DNA of 64,000 nucleotides from Algibacillus agarilyticus (GCF_003286125.1 NZ_QMED01000001.1:372001-436000), one strand, 5' to 3'; counted from the stretch's first letter, positions 47,423 to 56,173 are shown. A program made the numbers and translations. The notes: a model not told the origin generated them from the letters alone.

Positions 47423-48403
47423 TTACTCTTCTGTCATCGGTAAAGAAAATCGCGCAACATGCCCCAATTTAATAAAAGGCGTCATGTCTATATCTTTACC
47501 CTCAAAATTAATATTAACATTAGCGGGTGCACCCAAAACAAAGCTAAAAGGTGATTTACCCTTAATCGGCATAGTATAACCTTTTTTCTTAACGCCATTT
47601 GCGACTTCATTGCCATCACCATCAGTAATGATTAACCAACAATCGTCTGAAAACGTTAAGACTAATTCACTATCAGTTTTAACATTTGGCGTATTATTTT
47701 TTGAAGGCGTATCGTCTGGTGTTATCGTTTGCTTAAGCACTTGTGTCACGTTTTCTTCAGGCACTGAAGCTTGAATATCAGAAGGCGAGCTTATAAGTTC
47801 ATTATTTTGCTCATTATTAAATGACTCATCCGGCTCTTCTGAGCGCTCATTATTGACGATTACACTCTTCGTTAACTCAATGCGAGGCGTAGTCGATTCA
47901 TCATCCATATTATCGGGATCAGTCGCCTCACTAATCGCAATAGATAAATCATCAATATTTGATGTGATCGCTTCAGAGAAGTTATCTCGTTGCCACCACC
48001 ACATAACAACAAAGATAATAAAAATACCAACAATAACGTAGGTTGCTAGCATTAATCTATTATCATGCGCTTCGCGCTTAGTCCGACGAGAAAAGCTCGT
48101 CATTTTAACAGGAGCCTGTTTAGGTGCGCCCGTTAATGTGTTGTAAAGTACAATAACACTTTGCTCATCGACACCATATAATCGGGCACAAGATTTTAAA
48201 TAACCACGAACAAATAAAGGAGAGCCTATTTCATCAAATAAGTTGAGTTCTAATTTTTCGATAATATCGGGGCGTAAATTAAGACTATCCGCTACATCCT
48301 TATGAGACAGCTTCTGCATTTCCCGTAACTCACGCAACATCTCTCCTGGTGTAGGAATGGCTTCGGTTGTTTCAGTGGGTACATCTACATTTAATTCAGT
48401 CAT
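47423..48403 (-). CDS. rodZ: Cytoskeleton protein RodZ
   Basis: RodZ (326 aa) links MreB filaments to the cell-wall elongation machinery. It has a cytoplasmic helix-turn-helix domain (GEMLRELREMQKLSHKDVADSLNLRPDIIEKLE, residues 20-52), a membrane segment (LATYVIVGIFIIFVVMWWW, about 128-146), an acidic Thr/Ser/Asn-rich periplasmic linker, and a C-terminal DUF4115 domain (LVLTFSDDCWLIITDGDGNEVANGVKKKGYTM). Its ATG overlaps the pilF stop codon by one base. Confidence 0.95.
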   Translation of the reverse strand: MTELNVDVPTETTEAIPTPGEMLRELREMQKLSHKDVADSLNLRPDIIEKLELNLFDEIGSPLFVRGYLKSCARLYGVDEQSVIVLYNTLTGAPKQAPVKMTSFSRRTKREAHDNRLMLATYVIVGIFIIFVVMWWWQRDNFSEAITSNIDDLSIAISEATDPDNMDDESTTPRIELTKSVIVNNERSEEPDESFNNEQNNELISSPSDIQASVPEENVTQVLKQTITPDDTPSKNNTPNVKTDSELVLTFSDDCWLIITDGDGNEVANGVKKKGYTMPIKGKSPFSFVLGAPANVNINFEGKDIDMTPFIKLGHVARFSLPMTEE

Positions 48404-49185
48404 TAGCGAGTTAATTCAATATAGGCTTTGGTTTGAGAAGAGTTAGGATGGTATCGAACCAATGTTTTACCGTATTTCTCAGCGGCTAAATCATCGTTCA
48501 ACTTGCTTTCAATTTGAAAACCTAACCATAAGCTACGAGGTGTTAAACGGCTGGACTTTTCATAACGTTTTATATAGTTTCGAGCTTGCTCATATTCAGA
48601 AGTTGACATTGATAACTCAGCTAACTCGAGTAATGCTTTACCGTTATACGGGTCGTGATCTAATGCACGAGCAAGATAAACCAGTGCTTTATCCCGTTTG
48701 TTATTTTCGAGCATGCAAACACCTAAATTAAGATACGTTTGTGACTCTCTGATATAGGCATCTTGCTCTAAGGCTTTTAGAAAATAGATTTCAGCTTGTT
48801 CAATTTTCTGGTTTTGACAAAGAAATGCACCATAGTTATTTAATGCGTCGCCATTTGTCGGGTCTATTTCTAGCACTCTTAAATAGGCTTTATCGGCATT
48901 ATCAAATTCATTAACAACCTGGTAGTAATAAGCTAAACTATAGTGAACTTCTGGCATTTCGGGCTGATGTTGCAAGGCTAAATCTAAATTATATTTAGCC
49001 TGTGAATAATTACCCGCTTTTAGATAACGTAAGCCTAAAGCCACTCGATTATGCGCAATTTCACTGGGTTTTGTTTCACGTTTAATAACACGTTCACCCG
49101 ACTCCGCATAAGTTGTTTCAGTAACACAAGCAACTAAGTTTTGTAGGCAAAATAAAATTAATAAAACGGATAAAATTCTCATCAT
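48403..49185 (-). CDS. pilF: Type IV pilus assembly lipoprotein PilF (PilW)
   Basis: PilF (260 aa) is the pilotin that inserts and oligomerises the PilQ secretin in the outer membrane. It has a lipoprotein signal with lipobox LVAC (Cys20 of the ATGATG start). TPR units follow, such as NRVALGLRYLKAGNYSQAKYNLDLALQHQP, VHYSLAYYYQVVNEFDNADKAYLRVLEIDP and ALNNYGAFLCQNQKIEQAEIYFLKALE. It sits between rlmN and rodZ as in most gammaproteobacteria. The window also encodes minor pilins that depend on this system. Confidence 0.94.
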   Translation of the reverse strand: MMRILSVLLILFCLQNLVACVTETTYAESGERVIKRETKPSEIAHNRVALGLRYLKAGNYSQAKYNLDLALQHQPEMPEVHYSLAYYYQVVNEFDNADKAYLRVLEIDPTNGDALNNYGAFLCQNQKIEQAEIYFLKALEQDAYIRESQTYLNLGVCMLENNKRDKALVYLARALDHDPYNGKALLELAELSMSTSEYEQARNYIKRYEKSSRLTPRSLWLGFQIESKLNDDLAAEKYGKTLVRYHPNSSQTKAYIELTR

Positions 49186-49188
49186 TTG

Positions 49189-50319
49189 TTAGTGCGCTAT
49201 TGTTTTAACCGTTATAGTCTCGCCTTTTTCACGCTTTTTCAATAATCGCTTAGTTCTATCTTTTACATCACCCACTAATTGACCACAAGCCGCGTCAATA
49301 TCATCGCCACGGGTTCGTCTAACAATAGTAATAATACCATGCTCTATTAGCACTTTAGCAAAGCGATCAATACGCGAGTTACTTGAGCGTGTGTACGGAC
49401 TTTCAGGGTAAGGATTAAAAGGAATTAAGTTAACTTTACTAGGCGTACCTTTCAAAGTTTGAGCTAATTGGTGTGCTTGATCCATACTGTCGTTAATACC
49501 GTTGAGCATAACATACTCGACCGTAACATTTTTATTTGCTTTTGATCCATCAATATAACGGCGTGAAGCCGCTAAAAAGGCTTCTATATTATATTTTTTA
49601 TTGATCGGGACGATTTCATTTCTGAGTTCGTCATCTGGTGCATGTAAAGAAATAGCTAATGCAACATCAACCTGTTCTTTTAACAAGTCGAGAGCAGGAA
49701 CAACACCAGACGTGCTCACCGTAACACGGCGTTTAGACAAAGCAAAACCTAAATCATCAAGCATTAATTTGAGCGCAGGTACTAAGTTTTTCAAATTCAG
49801 TAAAGGCTCGCCCATTCCCATCATCACCACATTCGTGATAGGCCGCTCATTATTAGTGCGAACAGGACCAATATCTTTTGCTACACGCCAAACTTGACCA
49901 ATGATTTCAGCAACAGACAAATTACGGTTAAAACCTTGTTGTGCAGTTGAGCAAAATGTACATTCTAATGCACAGCCCACTTGGCTAGACACACACAACG
50001 TTGCACGTTCGCCATCAGGGATCCAAACTGTTTCAACTTCTTGGCCACCCGCTAACATCATTGCATATTTAATGGTGCCATCTTCAGCTTCTTGGCGGAC
50101 GCTTATTTCTGGGCCTTTAATTTCACAAAGTTCACTTAACTTCACGCGCAAATTTTTGCTTAAGTTGTTCATTTCTGAAAAGTCATCCATGCCGAAATGA
50201 TAAATCCATTTCATTACTTGCTCAGCTCTGAAAGGTTTTTCACCTATGCTCGCAAAAAATGTTTTTAAACCTTCTCGGTCAAAATCGAGTAAATTTACCC
50301 GTTCTACAGATGCACTCAT
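49189..50319 (-). CDS. rlmN: Dual-specificity RNA methyltransferase RlmN
   Basis: RlmN (376 aa) is a radical-SAM enzyme that methylates C2 of A2503 in 23S rRNA and A37 in some tRNAs. The cluster motif reads [19 protein letters not shown]. The SAM-binding GMGEPLLNL and the two catalytic cysteines (TVSTSGVVP upstream region and DIDAACGQL at the C-terminus) are visible. The ATG at 50319 was chosen over a GTG at 50325. A terminator separates it from ndk. Confidence 0.96.
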   Translation of the reverse strand: MSASVERVNLLDFDREGLKTFFASIGEKPFRAEQVMKWIYHFGMDDFSEMNNLSKNLRVKLSELCEIKGPEISVRQEAEDGTIKYAMMLAGGQEVETVWIPDGERATLCVSSQVGCALECTFCSTAQQGFNRNLSVAEIIGQVWRVAKDIGPVRTNNERPITNVVMMGMGEPLLNLKNLVPALKLMLDDLGFALSKRRVTVSTSGVVPALDLLKEQVDVALAISLHAPDDELRNEIVPINKKYNIEAFLAASRRYIDGSKANKNVTVEYVMLNGINDSMDQAHQLAQTLKGTPSKVNLIPFNPYPESPYTRSSNSRIDRFAKVLIEHGIITIVRRTRGDDIDAACGQLVGDVKDRTKRLLKKREKGETITVKTIAH

Positions 50320-50459
50320 GAACACTCATTACCTATAAAAAAATCGCTGCAAATTGTACAGTTTTACGCCAAATTTGCAATCTTACTACGTACGACAAGA
50401 ACAGAATGGCAAGGAATACGTTATAAAATGATAACGCTATGCGACTCAACCTATCATAA

Positions 50460-50500
50460 AAACAAAAAGGCTGCGCAGTATACCCTGCACAGCCTTTATT
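50460..50500 (-). terminator. Terminator downstream of ndk
   Basis: AAAGGCTGCGCAG (50466-50478) pairs with CTGCACAGCCTTT (50485-50497) with one mismatch around a six-base loop. On the minus strand the stem continues into TTTTTGTTTTT. This means rlmN and the genes after it need their own promoter in the 40-140 bases that follow. Confidence 0.85.
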
Positions 50501-50538
50501 AGAAATTAGATTTAACAAATACTCATTGCATAAAGCAA

Positions 50539-50964
50539 TTATTTTGTGCAAATTTCACTATCAGCAAAAAAGAAAGCGATTTCACGTGAAGCTGACTCGG
50601 GAGAATCAGAACCGTGAGCGCAATTAATTGAAACATCCTGTGCAAAATCTGCACGAATCGTTCCTCTCGCGGCTTCAGCCGGATTAGTTTTGCCCATTAT
50701 TTCACGGTTTGCAACAATAGCATTTTCACCTTCCAACACTTGAACCATCACAGGCCCGGATGTCATGAAATTAATTAATTTTTCATAAAATGGCTGACCT
50801 TCGTGCTCTGCATAAAAACCTTCAACTTGCTCTTGCGTTAACTGCAGCATTTTAGCCGCAACTATCTGTAAACCGGCTGTTTCAAAACGATTATAAATAT
50901 TACCAATGATATTTTTGGCGATAGCGTCTGGTTTAATAATAGATAAAGTACGTTGTATTGTCAT
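50539..50964 (-). CDS. ndk: Nucleoside diphosphate kinase Ndk
   Basis: Ndk (141 aa) transfers the gamma phosphate between nucleoside triphosphates and diphosphates. The catalytic His is in [24 protein letters not shown]. The substrate site shows [13 protein letters not shown], and [26 protein letters not shown] is typical. Confidence 0.97.
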   Translation of the reverse strand: MTIQRTLSIIKPDAIAKNIIGNIYNRFETAGLQIVAAKMLQLTQEQVEGFYAEHEGQPFYEKLINFMTSGPVMVQVLEGENAIVANREIMGKTNPAEAARGTIRADFAQDVSINCAHGSDSPESASREIAFFFADSEICTK

Positions 50965-51388
50965 GAGTATAAAGTCCTGTTTTCTTTATAATAAAGAGTA
51001 TGCAGCAAGGGCTACTGAATTCCCTCATTCCTGATTGAACAAGTATATAGAGATGAAGTCTCTTATAAGTATAAATTTATAAAAGGCAAAGTAATTATAC
51101 CGAAAACATCTAAAGATGCTAGAAACGATTTATGCTTAGCCAACCACTGAACTAACAGACTAAGCATGTAAAATATTTGTATTGGTATAAATTAGATTGA
51201 ATAACATTTAACTCACATTGATTACAAAAAATAGGTGAGGTTAGACCAGAAGTAATTGAGCTAGTAGAAATCGTTCTAAGTTAGCCGTTCGAATTAAAAT
51301 GATTCGGGTTCACAATATAATCTTATAGCTTTATCATTTAGTTATCTAACAATCCGCTCCACCACATAATAATTAACAAGGATTTACC
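50965..51388. other. 424-bp intergenic region between divergent ndk and mscS
   Basis: This A+T-rich divergent region must hold promoters for ndk and mscS. I see one loose hairpin, ATGCTTAG (51132-51139) with CTAAGCAT (51160-51167), and a lone TATTGGTAT near 51180 resembling one end of the R2 repeat. I cannot support a gene or a defined regulatory site. Confidence 0.5.
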
Positions 51389-52201
51389 ATGGAACAAATC
51401 ACACAATGGTTCACTAATCATCAAGATGTATTTATTGAATATGGTTTAAATATACTCGCCGCATTTGCTATTTTTATAATCGGTAAAGTTATTGCAAATG
51501 CCTGCTCTAAATTAGCACATAAAGCATTTGAACTGCGTCAAGTTGATAAAGCCGTATCTAGTTTTTTAGCTAATATCGCTTATTCATTAGTCTTTGTTGC
51601 TGCGGTATTAATGGCATTAAGCCAAATAGGGGTTGAAACAACCTCGTTTGTCGCCATTTTAGGTGCTGCCGGTTTAGCCATTGGTTTAGCGTTAAAAGAT
51701 TCATTATCAAATTTCGCGTCTGGTGTTTTAATTATTACGTTTAGACCATTTAAATCAGGTGATTATATTGAAGCCGCGAGTATTGCGGGTGTCGTTGAAA
51801 AAATTGAAATATTCAGCACCACATTAAAATCACCAGATAATAAAGTCATTATTGTGCCAAATGCATCAATCACGAGTAACCCGATTACTAATTATTCACA
51901 ACAAGCAACGCGCAGAATAGACATGGTCATTGGCGTTGGCTACGATGCAGATTTAAAACAAGCTAAACAAGTTTTAACTGAGCAATTAGAGAAAAACGAG
52001 AAAGTTCTTAAAGATCCAGCGTTTACCGTTGCCGTTAAAGAGCTTGGCGACAGTTCGGTCAACTTTGTTGTTCGCCCATGGGTAAACACACCTGACTATT
52101 GGCCGGTTTATTTTGAGTTAACAGAAAATATTAAACTCGCTTTAGACGAAGCAGATATCACTATTCCTTATCCACAAATGGATATCCATATTCAAAAGTA
52201 A
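51389..52201 (+). CDS. mscS: Small-conductance mechanosensitive channel MscS
   Basis: MscS (270 aa) releases solutes on osmotic downshock. Three membrane helices occupy residues 15-125. The pore helix TM3 reads SFVAILGAAGLAIGLALKDSLSNFASGVLIITFRPFKSGDYIE. The beta domain (VEKIEIFSTTLKSPDNKVIIVPNASITSNPITNYS) and alpha/beta cage follow, a single-domain E. coli-like size. AAGGA lies a few bases before the ATG. The DUF481 gene follows after 19 bases. Confidence 0.95.
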   Translation: MEQITQWFTNHQDVFIEYGLNILAAFAIFIIGKVIANACSKLAHKAFELRQVDKAVSSFLANIAYSLVFVAAVLMALSQIGVETTSFVAILGAAGLAIGLALKDSLSNFASGVLIITFRPFKSGDYIEAASIAGVVEKIEIFSTTLKSPDNKVIIVPNASITSNPITNYSQQATRRIDMVIGVGYDADLKQAKQVLTEQLEKNEKVLKDPAFTVAVKELGDSSVNFVVRPWVNTPDYWPVYFELTENIKLALDEADITIPYPQMDIHIQK

Positions 52202-52220
52202 TGCTACGAGGATCGACATT

Positions 52221-53009
52221 ATGAAACTTACCACCTTTAAAATTAGCGCATTAGCCGCTACGTTACTAGCCGCGAATGTATGTGCTGAAACTGAAGCGGA
52301 ACAAAGCCCTTGGGAAGCAAGTGCTGAATTAGGCGCGATATTTACATCAGGTAATACTGAAACAACATCTGTAAAAGGTAAATTAGATGTTAAACACGAA
52401 TTAGAATCGTGGAGTAACCAATATATTTTAGATGCTTTGTTTAAAGAAGATAAAGTAGATCAAGATGGCGAAAAAGTAACACAAAAAACCGCTGAACGAT
52501 ATTTTGCTTCTGCGCAAGGTAATTACAAATTAAATGAACAAGGTTCATCGCTATTCATTTATGGTTCGCATACCGATGATAAATTTGCGGGCGTTAGTAA
52601 ATACACCACGCTTTCTGCTGGTTACGGACAACGTCTTTATAAAGATGAAACAAGCTTATTAAAAGGCGATATTGGTCCTGGTTATGTTTGGAGTCAACAA
52701 CAAGATACGGTTGATGATCAAGGCAATGTTATTTCGGCCCCCACCGACACAGCAGGCATCATTCGTGCTTCAGTCGATTATAAATGGAAGATAAATAAGT
52801 TTTCTACTTTTACTCAAGCAGTGAGCGTAGAAGCCCCATTCGATAGCGACAAAAACCGACGCACAAAATCAGAAACGGGTTTTAGCGCTAAAATTAGTAA
52901 TGACTTAAGCATGAAACTCGGCTTAACAATCACTAATAACTCAAAAGTTTCGTTAGGCACTGAAAAAACAGATACTGAAACATCTGTCACTGTTGTCTAC
53001 GTATTCTAA
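52221..53009 (+). CDS. DUF481 (YdiY-like) outer-membrane protein
   Basis: This 262-residue protein has a signal peptide (FKISALAATLLAANVCAETEAE). A DUF481 barrel follows, with WEASAELGAIFTSGNTETTSVKGKLDVKHELESWSNQYILDALFK, YKLNEQGSSLFIYGSHTDDKF, LSAGYGQRLYKDETSLLKGDIGPGYVW and a final strand ETSVTVVYVF. It is probably salt-induced or osmotically related, given that it is in a unit with mscS (inference). The function of the family is poorly known. Confidence 0.85.
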   Translation: MKLTTFKISALAATLLAANVCAETEAEQSPWEASAELGAIFTSGNTETTSVKGKLDVKHELESWSNQYILDALFKEDKVDQDGEKVTQKTAERYFASAQGNYKLNEQGSSLFIYGSHTDDKFAGVSKYTTLSAGYGQRLYKDETSLLKGDIGPGYVWSQQQDTVDDQGNVISAPTDTAGIIRASVDYKWKINKFSTFTQAVSVEAPFDSDKNRRTKSETGFSAKISNDLSMKLGLTITNNSKVSLGTEKTDTETSVTVVYVF

Positions 53010-53015
53010 TTGATG

Positions 53016-53045
53016 ACGAGCTAACCTTTTATTTGGTTAGCTCGT
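53016..53045 (+). terminator. Terminator-like hairpin after the DUF481 gene
   Basis: ACGAGCTAACC (53016-53026) pairs perfectly with GGTTAGCTCGT (53035-53045) around an eight-base loop. Only TTATA follows before the R1 repeat copy C begins at 53047, so the T-tract is short and may have been altered by the element. Confidence 0.7.
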
Positions 53046-53046
53046 T

Positions 53047-53222
53047 TATAGTCTTCTCGCTCAGGTTTTATGGTTCATTGTCAGCGCTTACTCGCCCCAA
53101 TCACATAATAGAGCATATGCTCATGGGGTCTCGAAGCTTGCCTGCATGGATGCAGGTAAGGGGCGAGAGCAGGACGCGGTAGCTTTGACGGCTTCCCCTA
53201 AAACCCGATCGCTTTGACTATA
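53047..53222 (+). repeat. Interspersed repeat family R1, copy C (176 bp, one internal module)
   Basis: The ends and body are as in copies A and B, but about 47 bp is inserted between the AAGCTT and GACGGCTT segments. The insert begins with the palindrome CCTGC-ATGGAT-GCAGG and continues with GGGGCGAGAGCAGGACGCGG. It starts two bases after the DUF481 terminator hairpin. The remaining 240 bases up to the next gene (53223-53463) show nothing I can name. Confidence 0.85.
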
Positions 53223-53463
53223 TTTATACGTTACCACCCATTATATTTACCATCATCATTTTAGATCTAAGCGCTACACCAACCACGATAAAACATATCT
53301 CAAATTCACCGACAGCTAGATTAAATCAGCTAAACTATGCTGACAGCTGGCCATGCTAGTAGGCACAAGCTATTTAAGCCATCATGACCTGGTTGAACAT
53401 TAACATGCAAAAAAATAGTGATGGGTAAGAGACGATACGCAAACTTGCTTTAAGGGAATTAAA

Positions 53464-53775
53464 ATGAAGAAAATGATAAAAAACACTCTAATTTGTAGCT
53501 TAGCAACCTTACTTTCAAGCTGTGTTGTTTATCCAGAAAAAGTACATTACTTTGATAAAGATTGCGGAGTTGAATCAAAAAAATACGTACTCAAAAATGA
53601 TTTAGACAAAATGCCAACGTTGAATCAATGCTCAGGCCAAGCTTGTATAGCTCAAACCTTAGGCTTAATGGGTATTTTGTCTGTTGAACTTGTCGTATCA
53701 GGCACCATTGTATTAGCCGGTAATACGGTTTACTGGGTAGAAAAACAACAAAACTGTAAAGAGAAAACAGAGTAA
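53464..53775 (+). CDS. Small lipoprotein, unknown function
   Basis: This 103-residue protein has a lipoprotein signal (MKKMIKNTLICSLATLLSSCVVYPE, lipobox LSSC). It has several further cysteines (DKDCGVES, LNQCSGQACIAQ, QQNCKEKTE) and a hydrophobic stretch (LGLMGILSVELVVSGTIVLAGNTVYWV) that may form a second membrane contact. GGGA precedes the ATG. It resembles small exported proteins common in Alteromonadales. I do not recognise a function. Confidence 0.7.
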   Translation: MKKMIKNTLICSLATLLSSCVVYPEKVHYFDKDCGVESKKYVLKNDLDKMPTLNQCSGQACIAQTLGLMGILSVELVVSGTIVLAGNTVYWVEKQQNCKEKTE

Positions 53776-53835
53776 TCAACGTTTTATTCTTACGCTTGTT
53801 TGTCATCAATTTATTGAATAATGAAATTTTTTTTT

Positions 53836-53866
53836 ACCTGTCAGGTCTTATTATATAGCGACCTGA
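53836..53866 (+). promoter_or_regulatory. Palindromic site upstream of the ECF sigma gene
   Basis: The exact palindrome ACCTG-T-CAGGT (53836-53846) is followed by GACCTGA (53860-53866), which pairs with TCAGGTC (53841-53847). The same half-site therefore appears three times within 31 bases in the 128-bp gap before the ECF sigma gene. It could be an operator, or a hairpin formed in the leader. Autoregulation of the sigma/anti-sigma pair is an inference. Confidence 0.35.
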
Positions 53867-53903
53867 TATATAGTAAAAAAAGCTATCTCTTATAAGGTTT
53901 TAT

Positions 53904-54473
53904 ATGACCCCTAAAGTAGCTCGTCAGGTTATTGAAAAATCAAATAATCACAGTAAGCAAACTATGAGTAATAAACAAGTAAGATACGAAGCGTTAGTGG
54001 GTGCTTATCACAAAGATATGTATCGTTATGCTTATTGGTTAACTCAAAATTCAGCCATTGCTGAAGACGTAGTGCAAGAAACTTTTTTAAGAGCATGGAA
54101 ATCATTAGATAGTTTGCAAGATGAAAAAGCCGCAAAATCATGGTTAATCACCATTTTACGCCGTGAAAATGCACGCCGTTTCGAACGTAAACAATTTGAA
54201 ATGGCGGAATATGAAGAACAACACATAATCGATAATAAGAGTACCTCTACAGAACAAAACATTGAGAATTATTGGTTACGTAAACAAATAGCAGCCTTAG
54301 AACCAGAATACAGAGAACCTCTATTAATGCAGGTTATTCAAGGGTTTAGCGGCGAAGAAATTGCCGACTTACTAGGGTTAAATAAAAATACTGTGATGAC
54401 TCGACTTTTTAGAGCTCGTAACCAGCTTAAAGAAGCCTTAGAGTCAAAACCCAAAAATGTGAGGTTAGGATAA
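53904..54473 (+). CDS. ECF-family RNA polymerase sigma factor
   Basis: This 189-residue ECF sigma factor has region 2 YEALVGAYHKDMYRYAYWLTQNSAIAEDVVQETFLRAWKSLDSLQDEKAAKSWLITILRRENARRF. Region 4 reads ALEPEYREPLLMQVIQGFSGEEIADLLGLNKNTVMTRLFRARNQLKEAL. The ATG at 53904 has AAGG nine bases upstream. An internal ATG at 53964 (MSNKQVRYEAL) also fits the family start, so the first 20 residues are uncertain. The following DUF3379 gene overlaps by one base (TAATG) and is the probable anti-sigma factor. Confidence 0.92.
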   Translation: MTPKVARQVIEKSNNHSKQTMSNKQVRYEALVGAYHKDMYRYAYWLTQNSAIAEDVVQETFLRAWKSLDSLQDEKAAKSWLITILRRENARRFERKQFEMAEYEEQHIIDNKSTSTEQNIENYWLRKQIAALEPEYREPLLMQVIQGFSGEEIADLLGLNKNTVMTRLFRARNQLKEALESKPKNVRLG

Positions 54474-55189
54474 TGGATGATTTAGAGTTTCGCCGCCAAA
54501 TAATTGCCGATCCTCAATCGGCAAATGATGCACTCCAACAAGCAGCGGATCAAGACCCTGCAAAACAGCAATTGCTCGATGAAATGCTCGGTTTAGATAA
54601 TAAAATACATCAAGCTTTAAATATTGATGTGCCTGAGGGGCTCGCACAACGGTTAATTTTAAAACAATCGATTGAATCTTATAAGCAACAAGAACAAAAG
54701 AAACACCGCTGGTCTTTAGGTATTGCCGCCTCAATTGCTTTTACCGCCGCATTAGGTCTAAGTGCTTGGATTTATCAACCCATTAACACATCATTTGCAG
54801 GACAATACGCCTTAGATCATTTGCACCATGAATTAAGTTATTCGGGCGTAATAGATGAACAAGTCACCCTTAATCAGGTTAACAGTAAGTTGGCTAGCTT
54901 TGGCGGTAAGTTAAAGCAACAGTTTACTCATGTGTCGTATGCAAATTTTTGCGAATTAAACGGTTTAAAATCATTACATATGGTATTAACAGGCCAACAT
55001 GGACAAGTAACCGTTTTTGTTTTACCAAAAGATAATACATTAACCGAGTGGCGAGATTTCTCTGATGAACGGTTTCATGGTATTACACAACGCTTATCTC
55101 AAGCTGATTTAATTGTGATTGGTGAAAAAAATGAAAACCTTGAACAGATTAAAACTAAATTGTCAGACAATATCAGTTGGTCTATCTAA
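54473..55189 (+). CDS. DUF3379 protein, probable membrane anti-sigma factor
   Basis: This 238-residue protein has a cytoplasmic N-terminal part (MDDLEFRRQIIADPQSANDALQQAADQDPAKQQLLDEM...), which looks like a sigma-binding helical domain. One membrane segment follows (about residues 82-102, LGIAASIAFTAALGLSAWIY), then a periplasmic domain ending VIGEKNENLEQIKTKLSDNISWSI. A single Cys (YANFCELNG) lies in the periplasmic part. It matches the DUF3379 family, regularly paired with ECF sigma genes in Shewanella, Colwellia and Pseudoalteromonas. Translational coupling with the sigma gene supports the anti-sigma role, which is inferred. Confidence 0.85.
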   Translation: MDDLEFRRQIIADPQSANDALQQAADQDPAKQQLLDEMLGLDNKIHQALNIDVPEGLAQRLILKQSIESYKQQEQKKHRWSLGIAASIAFTAALGLSAWIYQPINTSFAGQYALDHLHHELSYSGVIDEQVTLNQVNSKLASFGGKLKQQFTHVSYANFCELNGLKSLHMVLTGQHGQVTVFVLPKDNTLTEWRDFSDERFHGITQRLSQADLIVIGEKNENLEQIKTKLSDNISWSI

Positions 55190-55433
55190 TACTTGATCAT
55201 AGCCGCGTCAATCTAATCACTTGATTGGCGCAATGCTTAATTCTGTTTTAACCGCCATTCTTATCTCACCACGATCAAAATAATATGATTACTCTTCACC
55301 CCAACTCAAATTAGGATCTAAACTGAGACCTAACGCACATATAAAACAAAAAGCATACATTTTTCATACAAAATAGACACCAAAAGTACATTTTTTGAAC
55401 TAAGATTAGTTTAATAACCTGATGGAGGTTTAT

Positions 55434-55610
55434 ATGAGTATTACAGATGATCTCATACTAATGGGCTTAGGCGACACAGATACCGACTTTGATTTAGATG
55501 AAAATCAAAGTGAAATAGGCAGTTTATTAGAAATGACGCTTAATGATGACACACTAGATAGTACGACTAAAGCGCATATAACTGAACTGCTCAGGCAATT
55601 AAATCATTAA
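55434..55610 (+). CDS. Small acidic protein (58 aa), unknown
   Basis: The ATG at 55434 follows a strong GGAGG ribosome site with six-base spacing. An upstream in-frame ATG at 55422 would place that site inside the gene, so it is rejected. The product MSITDDLILMGLGDTDTDFDLDENQ... is strongly acidic in its first half and ends in a short amphipathic helix (KAHITELLRQLNH). It has no signal peptide or membrane segment. The quality of the ribosome site makes it likely to be translated; the function is unknown. Confidence 0.65.
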   Translation: MSITDDLILMGLGDTDTDFDLDENQSEIGSLLEMTLNDDTLDSTTKAHITELLRQLNH

Positions 55611-55642
55611 AGATTAAATGACTTTAGTGAGTAGCCGGAATG

Positions 55643-55724
55643 AATTATGTAATTATGTAATTATGTAATTATGTAATTATGTAACTATGTAACTATGTAA
55701 CTATGTAACTATGTAACTATGTAA
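55643..55724 (+). repeat. 8-bp tandem repeat array in two blocks
   Basis: Five exact copies of AATTATGT (55643-55682) are followed by five exact copies of AACTATGT (55683-55722). The array is homogenised into two blocks that differ by one base. It lies in a 693-bp gene-free region (55611-56303), which also contains R1 copy D. Confidence 0.95.
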
Positions 55725-55901
55725 ATCTAATGGTATTAATCGAACCTAGGCAGCGATCAAGCGATTTTATATAGCCAAATCAGCAAAGGTTGTTCAGTCA
55801 AACCAAATTAACTGAACAAATATGAGCTTAATTTTACTAATCGAAAAGCCATCGCATTTACAGTGTATAAAGCTTATACGGCTTTATCACGATAAACTAT
55901 C

Positions 55902-56173
55902 TATAGTCTTCTCGCTCAGGTTTTATGGTTCATTGTCAGCGCTTACTCTCGACTTTGGCTCCTGCGTCGTTCTAACACCTAAATCCATTTAGGCGGCCCC
56001 AATCACATAGTAGAGCATATGCTCATGGCGTCTCGAAGCTTGCCTGCATGGATGCAGGTAAGGGGCGAGAGCAGGACGCGGTAGCTTTGACGGCTTTGCT
56101 TACATGGATGTAAGTACTTCGGTTTCGTCTGGAACTAGAAACCTGCCCCTAAAACCCGATCGCTTTGACTATA
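55902..56173 (+). repeat. Interspersed repeat family R1, copy D (272 bp, three internal modules)
   Basis: It has the same ends (TATAGTC...GACTATA) as copies A-C, with three inserts. Insert 1 (about 55949-55998) contains CCTAA-ATCCAT-TTAGG. Insert 2 (about 56040-56087) is the same CCTGC-ATGGAT-GCAGG module as in copy C. Insert 3 (about 56099-56147) contains CTTAC-ATGGAT-GTAAG. The three inserts enter at different points of the basic 129-bp element. A 60-codon open frame beginning at 56104 inside it is not credible as a gene. Confidence 0.85.

Noticed and set aside
50333-50551. 72-codon frame between ndk and rlmN on the minus strand
   Set aside because: It covers the ndk terminator hairpin and overlaps the end of ndk. 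No ribosome site is seen.
55643-55724. Tandem array considered as CRISPR
   Set aside because: The 8-bp units are directly adjacent with no spacers, so it is a simple tandem repeat.
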